This document shows positions 1-6,127 of a stretch of 13,334 nucleotides of DNA, in pieces (within the stretch, counting starts at the first letter, position 1; the number at the start of each line of letters is the position of its first letter). Source of the DNA: Pirellulales bacterium (GTDB taxonomy: Bacteria; Planctomycetota; Planctomycetia; Pirellulales; JALHLM01); contig JALHLM010000113.1 in NCBI GenBank assembly GCA_022844585.1, forward strand, positions 1 to 13,334, written 5' to 3'. A model generated the notes under the pieces. That model worked only from the letters and a program-made list of their open reading frames with translations, had not been told where the DNA came from and did no database searches. The position numbers and the translations under genes were made by a program.

Positions 1-187
1 CTACCGACTCGCGGCCATAGTTGTAGATCTCGATCCAATCGGACGGTTGCCCGTCGGCGTCGCGAAGTCCGTTCTCGTTGGCCGCGAGGACTTCCGAAAT
101 CACCAGATTCGCCGCCAGCAGGTGGCGCGGTTCGCACGCCTCGAACTGCAGTTTTCTAGTCCGCCCACCTCGGTTTTCCGCCCGCAT
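1..187 (-). CDS. Secreted lamin-tail-domain protein, 5' end only
   Basis: The reading frame starts at ATG 187-185 and stays open to the left edge, giving 62 codons. A GGAG ribosome binding site (plus-strand 194-197) lies 6 bases upstream of the ATG. The N-terminus is basic, then shows FEACEPRHLLAA, the kind of LEPR..LLA motif common at the start of large secreted Planctomycete proteins. It leads directly into NLVISEVLAANENG and then SDWIEIYNYG, which matches the opening strand and the W-I-E-I/L-Y/H-N core of a lamin tail domain (LTD). LTD proteins of this type are often large, extracellular and multidomain (with CotH or dockerin, for example), but nothing beyond the first LTD strands is visible here. 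The gene is divergent from the DUF47 gene. The frame and motif are seen in the sequence; the LTD assignment is recognition from memory on a short stretch. Confidence 0.7.
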   Translation of the reverse strand, partial: MRAENRGGRTRKLQFEACEPRHLLAANLVISEVLAANENGLRDADGQPSDWIEIYNYGRESV

Positions 188-417
188 GTCGATCTCCGCC
201 TGGAATCCCGCGACAAGAATCCTTCAGGCTAACTGGCCCGGACTCACGGTGTCAAACCAAAGATGCCCCGCCGCCCGCCTCATATTACTCCAACGCGAAT
301 GTTAGTGGATGATTTCTGTAACGTGAGCCAAACACTACCGTTTCGTTAGGGGATCAGTTATCCTGGACCGGCACACGCACTTCCGCCTTCGCCTGTCCCA
401 CGATTTCGGGCATCCGC

Positions 418-1044
418 TTGTTCAAGCTAAGTCCCACCAACACCAAGTTTTACGACTATTTCGACCGGGCCAGCGATGTGCTGGTCCGAGCTTCATCGCA
501 TTTTCTCGCGGCCATCGACGCCAGCTCCGATCCCAAGATGCTGGCCGAGGAAATGACCACGCTGGAACATCAGTGTGACGAGATTACGCACGAAGCCCTG
601 AATCTGCTCCACAAGTCGTTCATCACTCCTCTGGAGCGGGGGGACATTCGCCGCCTGAGCATTTCGCTGGACGACGTGCTCGATTGCCTCGACGACGCCA
701 CGCGACGCATCGCTCTCTACGACCTGAATCCGGCCTCGCTACCCACGGTGCGCGGGCTGGCGCAGGTACTGGTGAAGACGACCAAGGCGGTGCAACAGGC
801 GGTCCACGAGATCCGCTTCCTCCGCAAGAGCACGTCGATTCAGAACCACTGCATCGAGGTCCATCGTTGTGAGGATGAGGGAGACCGGATGTACCAGCTC
901 GCCCTGGCGGGCTTGTTCGCTTCCGGAATGGAGCCGCTGGAAGTGGTCAAGTGGAAGGACATCATCGAGGACCTCGAAGACGCGATCGACGCCTGCCAGG
1001 ACGTTTCCCTGGTCATTGAGGCGATCATCCTCGAACACTCGTAA
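418..1044 (+). CDS. DUF47 / PhoU-like phosphate transport accessory protein
   Basis: This is a 208-residue, largely helical, cytoplasmic protein with no signal peptide or membrane span. The opening FKLSPTNTKFYDYFDRAS and the internal EHQCDEITHEALNLLHKSFITPLERGDI and LDDVLDCLDDATRRIALYDL stretches are typical of the DUF47 family. That family is distantly related to PhoU, binds metals through acidic helices, and is usually encoded beside PiT phosphate permeases, which it is thought to regulate. The length is normal for the family. The only start that keeps the family N-terminus is TTG at 418; no convincing Shine-Dalgarno precedes it, so initiation may be weak. The PiT gene follows 107 bases downstream on the same strand, which suggests co-transcription. 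No clear Pho-box-like repeat was seen upstream. Confidence 0.9.
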   Translation: MFKLSPTNTKFYDYFDRASDVLVRASSHFLAAIDASSDPKMLAEEMTTLEHQCDEITHEALNLLHKSFITPLERGDIRRLSISLDDVLDCLDDATRRIALYDLNPASLPTVRGLAQVLVKTTKAVQQAVHEIRFLRKSTSIQNHCIEVHRCEDEGDRMYQLALAGLFASGMEPLEVVKWKDIIEDLEDAIDACQDVSLVIEAIILEHS

Positions 1045-1151
1045 CCCACTCCGCACTTACTTTGCCAAATCGCGCGAGTGAGCGTCGCTTCTGCCGGTCG
1101 AGTACGGCGGACGGCTTCGCGGCGAAACCCACCGAGACGGGATGATACCCT

Positions 1152-2168
1152 ATGCCGGACTGGCCCCTGCTGATTGTCTTGACGATTATCGCCGCGCTGG
1201 CGTTCGACTTTATCAATGGTTTTCACGACACGGCGAACGCCATCGCCACCGTCGTTTCGACGCGCGTCCTGTCGCCGCGCACCGCGATCCTGATGGCGTC
1301 GGTGTTGAACTTCGCCGGCGCATTGTTGACCACGGGCGTAGCGAAGACCGTGGCGAGCGGCCTGGTCGATGCAACGTCGATCAATTCCCTTGTCGTGCTC
1401 TCCGCAGTGATCGGCGCGATTATTTGGAATCTGATCACGTGGTACTACGGGATTCCCAGCAGTTCATCGCACGCGCTGTTCGGCGGCATTTGTGGCGCGG
1501 CGCTTGCCTTTGGCGGACCGGATATTGTGTTGTGGCGGGGCGTCGTGACCAAGGTGCTGATCCCGATCGTGGCCTCGCCGCTGGGCGGGTTTTTGATCGG
1601 CCTGGTGGTGATGAAGGCGATCTACATCCTGTTCGCGAACGCGCATCCCGGCGGCGTTGGCAATATCTTTCGTCACTTGCAGGTGTTTTCGGCCGGACTG
1701 ATGGCGCTGAGTCACGGCAGCAACGATTCGCAGAAGAGCATGGGCATCATCACCATGGCGCTGGTCAGCCACAATCTACTGGTCAGCAGTGATCCGTCGA
1801 ATCCCGAGGTGCCGCTGTGGGTGATTTTGTCGTGCGCCGTGATGATGGCGCTCGGCACGTCGATGGGCGGCTGGCGGATCATCAAGACAATGGGGCACCG
1901 GATCATCCGCCTGGAACCGGTCCACGGGTTCGCGGCCGAGACTTCGGCCAGCGCCGTGATCATGATGGCCGACTACTTCCACGCGCCGATCAGCACCACG
2001 CAGGTGATCTCCGGAAGCATCTTTGGAGTGGGCGCCTCAAAGCGGCTGTCCGCCGTGCGGTGGGGCGTGGCCGAACAGATGTTCGTCGCCTGGATGTTGA
2101 CGCTCCCGGCGTCAGGCGGATTCGCCGCCGTGATCTACTACGCCCTGAACGCCCTGGGCGTGAAGTAG
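1152..2168 (+). CDS. pit: PiT-family inorganic phosphate transporter
   Basis: This 338-residue polytopic inner-membrane protein is a phosphate:cation (H+ or Na+) symporter of the PiT family. The two signature repeats of the family are visible: FDFINGFHDTANAIATVVST near residues 19-38, and ALSHGSNDSQKSMGIITMAL near residues 185-204, each with the G-x-N/H-D core that binds phosphate and cation. Hydrophobic segments fill the rest, and the late SASAVIMMADYFHAPISTTQ stretch is also a conserved PiT element. The length fits the short bacterial and archaeal PiT proteins, without the large central loop of E. coli PitA. ATG at 1152 is preceded by a purine-rich GGGATGA. Pairing with the upstream DUF47 gene supports low-affinity phosphate uptake under accessory control. 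The ion used cannot be read from the sequence. Confidence 0.95.
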   Translation: MPDWPLLIVLTIIAALAFDFINGFHDTANAIATVVSTRVLSPRTAILMASVLNFAGALLTTGVAKTVASGLVDATSINSLVVLSAVIGAIIWNLITWYYGIPSSSSHALFGGICGAALAFGGPDIVLWRGVVTKVLIPIVASPLGGFLIGLVVMKAIYILFANAHPGGVGNIFRHLQVFSAGLMALSHGSNDSQKSMGIITMALVSHNLLVSSDPSNPEVPLWVILSCAVMMALGTSMGGWRIIKTMGHRIIRLEPVHGFAAETSASAVIMMADYFHAPISTTQVISGSIFGVGASKRLSAVRWGVAEQMFVAWMLTLPASGGFAAVIYYALNALGVK

Positions 2169-2180
2169 AGCGAGCCAAGG

Positions 2181-2195
2181 GCCCGTCTTACGGGC
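2181..2195. terminator. Small hairpin between convergent genes (weak terminator candidate)
   Basis: GCCCGT (2181-2186) and ACGGGC (2190-2195) form a 6-bp stem with a 3-base loop, just after the pit stop codon and over the stop codon of the converging small gene. There is no T-tract on either side, so it would be a poor intrinsic terminator. Confidence 0.25.
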
Positions 2196-2310
2196 GATAG
2201 ATCGTCCAACCGAGCAGCAACACTGCCACGGCCAGGGACGTCCCGATCGTGTACCACTCGACGAGCGCCAGGGGCGCTTTGTCCGCACGGTCCCGTTTCA
2301 CCAACGCCAT
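2188..2310 (-). CDS. Small single-span membrane protein, 40 aa
   Basis: The frame runs from ATG 2310-2308 to TAA 2190-2188 and encodes 40 residues. A consensus GGAGGT ribosome binding site (plus-strand 2317-2322) sits 6 bases upstream of the ATG, and this is the main reason to believe the gene. The first third is charged (MALVKRDRADKAP). Residues 21-39 form one hydrophobic segment, TIGTSLAVAVLLLGWTIYR, closing with an arginine before the final proline. The predicted product is a single-span small membrane protein. I do not recognise the family. It converges on pit with 19 bases between the stop codons. It could be a regulator of the neighbouring transporter or an unrelated small membrane protein; the sequence does not say which. 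Confidence 0.62.
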   Translation of the reverse strand: MALVKRDRADKAPLALVEWYTIGTSLAVAVLLLGWTIYRP

Positions 2311-2805
2311 CGCAGTACCTCCGCACGATCCGGCCAAGTCGTCCACGATCACTCAAGCGTACCTTTTTCGCAGCCCGCAGATCCCTACTTATCATGCTCG
2401 GCGAACGGTTAAAACCCCATTTCTTTCATTATTCGGGAAAGTTATGGGCAAATCCGGCGTTCGCCAGCCTGCGCAATTCGCCAATCCAGCACGACCGGCG
2501 ATTCTGACCTTCATCGACCGTCCGCCAGCGCCAGTTGAACGAAGCCGCCCGGTCTGGGCATAACCTTCGAAAAAAAGCACGTCAGGTCTCTGCCAGTCCG
2601 TAGCACGGGGGCCCGCTTCCGCACAGCTTGACATCGCCGACCTGCCCGTTTTTACTAATCGGTGTCCGTTTGCGGTGCCAACGGGGAGCGATCCTCGCCA
2701 GACCCTGCCGTAGAACGGTCTTTCCTTCCGCCGCTCCCATGGCGGTTGCCAGCCCGAGAGACCGGCCGCGAACACTTGCCCGATGCCTCCAAGGAGACTG
2801 TCTGC
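2311..2805. other. Intergenic region between two divergent small genes
   Basis: These 495 bases separate the 40-aa membrane protein (-) from the cytochrome c-like gene (+). Apart from the two ribosome binding sites and one candidate promoter (2628-2656), I see no gene, RNA or strong repeat. Open frames here lack ribosome binding sites and recognisable protein character. Confidence 0.5.
2628..2656 (+). promoter_or_regulatory. Candidate sigma-70-type promoter for the cytochrome gene
   Basis: A perfect TTGACA (2628-2633) is followed after 17 bases by TTTACT (2651-2656), a 4/6 match to the -10 consensus. It would leave a leader of about 140 bases before the ATG at 2806. Single matches like this occur by chance, so it is only a candidate. 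Confidence 0.3.
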
Positions 2806-3219
2806 ATGAAACGGTTCGTGTCGTATCTGTGCTGCGCGAGCTTTGCGCTGGCGCTGCTGGTCGGCCCGGCGGCGGCCATTCCGCCGTTCTTCAATGAGTT
2901 CAAAGCCAAGTATGCCGACCCCGAAGGGGACGATGTCCAAAAGGCCCTGGCCGAGCAAATCGAAGGCATGAAGCAGATGCAACGCTGCAACATCTGCCAC
3001 GTGGGCAAAGATAAGAAAATGCGCAATGCCTACGGCGAGGCCTTGGCCGAACTGCTGGACAAGAAGGAAGACAAGGACAACAAGGAAAAGATCCAGGAAT
3101 CGCTGGACAAGGTCGCCGAAATGAAGGTCGACCCGGAAGACGAAAAGTCTCCGACCTACGGCGACCTGCTGAAGGAAGGCAAGCTGCCCGTCGAAATCAA
3201 GGACGAAGAGGCCGAATAG
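2806..3219 (+). CDS. Small exported mono-haem cytochrome c-like protein
   Basis: The protein has 137 residues. ATG at 2806 is preceded by AAGGAG (2791-2796) at 9 bases. Residues 1-24 form a Sec signal peptide: a KR n-region, a hydrophobic core with two cysteines, and a likely cut after GPAAA. A single CxxCH haem-attachment site, CNICH (Cys61, Cys64, His65), follows a helix beginning with FFNEFKAKY; Met72 in GKDKKMRNAYG is a possible second ligand. The remainder is very rich in Lys, Glu and Asp (about 84-117) and ends with PTYGDLLKEGKLPVEI. A periplasmic electron-transfer or redox-sensing role fits, but the charged tail is unlike a standard class I cytochrome, and no oxidase or reductase gene is adjacent. 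I recall CxxCH proteins with a similar NAYG segment in Planctomycetes. The gene stands alone and ends in a strong terminator. Confidence 0.85.
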   Translation: MKRFVSYLCCASFALALLVGPAAAIPPFFNEFKAKYADPEGDDVQKALAEQIEGMKQMQRCNICHVGKDKKMRNAYGEALAELLDKKEDKDNKEKIQESLDKVAEMKVDPEDEKSPTYGDLLKEGKLPVEIKDEEAE

Positions 3220-3256
3220 GTCCCTGCGAAGCAGAGCCACACGCGATGATTTTTCG

Positions 3257-3295
3257 GCCGGGCCGCGAGCACTTGCTCAGGCCCGGCTTTTTTTT
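3257..3295 (+). terminator. Rho-independent terminator of the cytochrome gene
   Basis: GCCGGGCC (3257-3264) pairs with GGCCCGGC (3280-3287). Inside, GAGC (3267-3270) pairs with GCTC (3275-3278) around ACTT, and an 8-T run (3288-3295) follows. The 3' end of the converging kinase gene is written in the same bases. On the minus strand no T-tract follows the hairpin, so it should act mainly in the plus direction. Confidence 0.88.
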
Positions 3296-5433
3296 ACGCC
3301 ACGGAGATTTCGCTTCTGCTGGCGTTCGTACTCCGAGAGCACGACCGTGCCGCCTGGCCGTCCTTGGCGAATCCAGAGCGCGACGCACTTGACCAGCGCG
3401 ACGCGATCGACCGGCTTGGTCATGTAGTCGTCGCAACCGGCGGCGAGACACTTCTCCCGCTCGCTTTGCAAGGCGTGTGCCGTGAGCGCTACGACCGGAA
3501 CGCGATTCCCTAGCGCTCGCAGAATGCCGGCGGCCGTATAACCGTCCATCTCCGGCATCTGCATATCGAGCAACAGCAGGTCGAACGGCGGAACGGGCGC
3601 CAGCGCCCCCTCCAATGTTCCGTCGACGGTGAATTGCTCCACTGCTTTGCGGCCGTTATCCACCAGCGTGACCGTCGCGCCAGCACGTTGCAGGATCAAC
3701 GATATCAACCGCTGGTTGTCGAAGCCGTCTTCGGCCACCAACACGCGGCACCCGGCCAGGGGTTGCGCCGACGTGCTCGATGCTTCGTCGCCGGCAAGGT
3801 CCGCTTCCACGGCCGTCGCAACGAGTAGCTCCTGAGTGGGTACGACCATCCGCACGCCTTCCAATGCCCCCGTGGCGACCGTGACGGTAAACGTGCTCCC
3901 TTCGTTCGGCGTGGAAATGACACTGATTTTTCCGCCGAGCATCTCCGTAAACCGTCGTGAAATCGCCAGCCCGAGGCCCGTGCCGCCGAAGCGGCGCGTC
4001 ATCGACGTATCCGCCTGGGCGAATTCCGCGAAGATGCTGTCCAACTGCTGTTGCGTCATGCCGATGCCGGTATCGCGGACCACGAACCGTAACAGCGGGT
4101 TTTCCGCGTCGCTCGCATCCAATCCGACGCTCAACGTGACGCCGCCAGACTCGGTGAACTTGATGGCGTTTCCCACCAGGTTGACGAGGACTTGCCGGAG
4201 TCGCGTGGGATCCGATTGAATCGACTCCGGAAGCGGCCCTTCCCACTCCACATCGAGCGACAAGTTCTTGGCGGTCGCACGGACCTGCATTAAAGAGAGC
4301 ACGTCCCCCACGACTTGCAGCGGCGACGTTGCGATCCGCTCGAAGGTCATTTTGCCGGACTCGACCTTGGAGAGATCGAGAATGTCGTTGATGATCGCCA
4401 GCAGGTGTTCGCCGTTGCGCTGGATGGTGCGGATGGCCTCCACGCGTTTGGGCGGCGCCTTGAGCAAATCTCCGTCCTCCATCAGCAAGTCGGCGAAGCC
4501 CAAGATCGCCGTCATCGGCGTGCGAATTTCATGACTCATGTTCGCCAGGAATTCCGACTTCGCCCGGCTGGCCGCCTCCGCCGCGTCGCAGGCTTGTTCC
4601 AATTCGACTTGCGTTTCCGCGCGCCGCTCGATCTCTTGCGAGAGCTGGCTGGTCCGCTCCGCGACACGTTGTTCCAGGCGATTGTGACTTTCCTGGAGCT
4701 CGCGTTCCGAGCGCTCGACGTGCTCCAGCAGACAGTTAAACGCGCCTTGCAATCGTCCAAGTTCAGCGTCAGCTTGATCGCCAACGCGAATTGAGAAATC
4801 GTGTTCGTTCGTGATGCGTCCGGCGGCGTCCGTGAGCGCGACAATCGGCACGGTAATGCCGCGCTGCAAGCGATGCGCCAGCAACGCCACGAGCCCCAAC
4901 GCCGCCAGTGACAGGCAACCAATGATCTTGACGAAGTCCAGCAAGCCGGTCCAAAAACGAGTCAGCCTGGCATGGACATAGAGGTATCCCGTCAGCACTC
5001 CATCGTCGCGAATGGGGTGCATCAACTCCAGGTTCACAACCCGCGAAGAACGCGCGCCCGTGAACTCGATGGACTTGGGCAGCAACAGTCCGGCCGGCGC
5101 GCTGAGACTGAGATATTCCGCCAATGGTCGCCCGTCCGGGCAGAACAATGCGGCGCCGACGATCGCCGGCTCCTGCTGTAGTGTGGCCAGCAATTCCTCG
5201 CCGGCGGCGACATCCTCGAAGGCCATCACGCCCCGGCTATTGGCGGCGACGAGGCGCGCGAGCGACTCCAGCGATTGAACCTGCGTGGCCCGCATCGAGG
5301 AGTACTGGTAGACCACGGCGCCACAGGCGATCAGCACCAGCGCAGCCGCTGGCGGCAGGCAAGCCAGCAACATCAATCGGCGACGAATCGTGGTACCGCG
5401 CACGCGCCCATTCCCCGAGGTTGCTACAACCAT
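3277..5433 (-). CDS. CHASE8-HAMP hybrid sensor histidine kinase
   Basis: This 718-residue inner-membrane kinase has TM1 at about 21-43, a periplasmic CHASE8-type sensor at about 45-160 (LARLVAANSRGVMAFEDVAA, LQQEPAIVGAALFCPDGRPL), TM2 at about 166-187, HAMP at about 188-243 and a coiled coil at about 243-292. HisKA carries the phospho-acceptor His301 in the NMSHEIRTPMTAILGF H-box. The HATPase shows an N-box (NLVGNAIKF, Asn422), G1 (DTGIGM, Asp454) and G2 (FGGTGLGLA, 482-490). A C-terminal receiver spans 562 to about 690, with acidic pocket Glu568/Asp569, phospho-acceptor Asp623 (LLLLDMQMPEMDGY), Thr651 and Lys673. All catalytic residues are present. There is no HPt or DNA-binding output, so the signal must pass to a partner elsewhere. 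It lies 55 bases after the YfiR gene. The ATG at 5433 lacks a clear ribosome binding site; GTG at 5403 after a GGGG run is an alternative. The last five codons lie in the opposing terminator. Confidence 0.95.
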   Translation of the reverse strand: MVVATSGNGRVRGTTIRRRLMLLACLPPAAALVLIACGAVVYQYSSMRATQVQSLESLARLVAANSRGVMAFEDVAAGEELLATLQQEPAIVGAALFCPDGRPLAEYLSLSAPAGLLLPKSIEFTGARSSRVVNLELMHPIRDDGVLTGYLYVHARLTRFWTGLLDFVKIIGCLSLAALGLVALLAHRLQRGITVPIVALTDAAGRITNEHDFSIRVGDQADAELGRLQGAFNCLLEHVERSERELQESHNRLEQRVAERTSQLSQEIERRAETQVELEQACDAAEAASRAKSEFLANMSHEIRTPMTAILGFADLLMEDGDLLKAPPKRVEAIRTIQRNGEHLLAIINDILDLSKVESGKMTFERIATSPLQVVGDVLSLMQVRATAKNLSLDVEWEGPLPESIQSDPTRLRQVLVNLVGNAIKFTESGGVTLSVGLDASDAENPLLRFVVRDTGIGMTQQQLDSIFAEFAQADTSMTRRFGGTGLGLAISRRFTEMLGGKISVISTPNEGSTFTVTVATGALEGVRMVVPTQELLVATAVEADLAGDEASSTSAQPLAGCRVLVAEDGFDNQRLISLILQRAGATVTLVDNGRKAVEQFTVDGTLEGALAPVPPFDLLLLDMQMPEMDGYTAAGILRALGNRVPVVALTAHALQSEREKCLAAGCDDYMTKPVDRVALVKCVALWIRQGRPGGTVVLSEYERQQKRNLRGVKKSRA

Positions 5434-5488
5434 AGGGTATCGCTGGGGCGATGGACGCTGCGGCCTGTGATTTCGGCTGTGTCGACAC

Positions 5489-6103
5489 TCATGCGCCCAG
5501 CAAGCGGGCTACTTTCAGTGCGGTGAGTTGCGGATCAATCCGTAGCTGGCAGGCCTGCGCGGCTGGCACGTTGATTTCGAATTTGACGGTGGCGCCTTCC
5601 AGGAAGAAGTTGACGTGGGCTCCCTGGTTTCCCATGCCGGCACTTTCCGTCACAACCAGCACAGCCGTACCTTGCAGCCGTTTGATGAGCTTGCTCTGCT
5701 CCTCCGCCTTGATGTCCGCGGTAATGACAAGCAGGTGGTAGTCCGCCGGATCGTCCGGCTTGGCCAACTGCTTGATCTCCAGTTTGCGTCCGTTAGCCGT
5801 GCGCTTCATTGCCACGGCCTGCAACGTGGCTGTCAAATCTTTGCTGCCCAGTACGGCGATCACCAATGGCGCCTGAGGGCCCGTGAACGACGCGTCCGGC
5901 CAGGTTACGAAACGACAGAAGCTGTAGAGATAGACGCCCTTGAGATTCAGCTCCTGTCGCCGATCGATAACCACCTGCCGCGCGCCGTACACGCAGCGCC
6001 CGATCCACGAGCTAGCCGCGACGGCGCAAAGGCCGCGCAGCCAATCGCGCCGACTTACGCCGTTACGGTGTTGAGCTCGGAATCGCCTCACGTCCACTCC
6101 CAT
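5489..6103 (-). CDS. YfiR-family (DUF4154) periplasmic regulator
   Basis: This 204-residue protein matches the YfiR/DUF4154 family. It has the early LKGVYLYSFCRFVTWPDASF element (equivalent to the family's Y.F..F..WP), then PLVIAVLGSKDL, DYHLLVITADIKAEEQSKLI, ALVVTES-like GTAVLVVTESAGMGNQGAHV, and the terminal VNFFLEGATVKFEINVPAAQ. In Pseudomonas, YfiR is a periplasmic inhibitor that binds the CHASE8 sensor of the diguanylate cyclase YfiN. Export here appears to use a twin-arginine signal: SRRDWLRGL precedes a hydrophobic stretch ending near VYGA. Only two cysteines remain in the presumed mature domain (in SFCRF and AQACQL), so the disulfide pattern differs from the Pseudomonas protein. It starts 24 bases after the receptor gene and precedes the CHASE8 kinase, so I infer it modulates that kinase. 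Confidence 0.9.
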   Translation of the reverse strand: MGVDVRRFRAQHRNGVSRRDWLRGLCAVAASSWIGRCVYGARQVVIDRRQELNLKGVYLYSFCRFVTWPDASFTGPQAPLVIAVLGSKDLTATLQAVAMKRTANGRKLEIKQLAKPDDPADYHLLVITADIKAEEQSKLIKRLQGTAVLVVTESAGMGNQGAHVNFFLEGATVKFEINVPAAQACQLRIDPQLTALKVARLLGA

Positions 6104-6127
6104 GCCGCCGCTTACCGCCGCTGTCCG

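Noticed and set aside
188..417. Pho box controlling the DUF47-pit pair
   Set aside because: The divergent region has no convincing tandem PhoB-like direct repeat with 11-base spacing.
2392..3240. Long minus-strand open frame opposite the cytochrome gene
   Set aside because: Its Phe/Leu/Val-rich part is the complement of the Lys/Glu-rich tail of the cytochrome-like protein. There is no ribosome binding site, and the plus-strand gene has a signal peptide, haem motif and terminator.
5423..5443. GATACCCTATG shared by the start regions of pit and the kinase gene
   Set aside because: Eleven shared bases at two unrelated starts (here and 1144-1154) are not a ribosome binding site or known motif and are probably coincidence.
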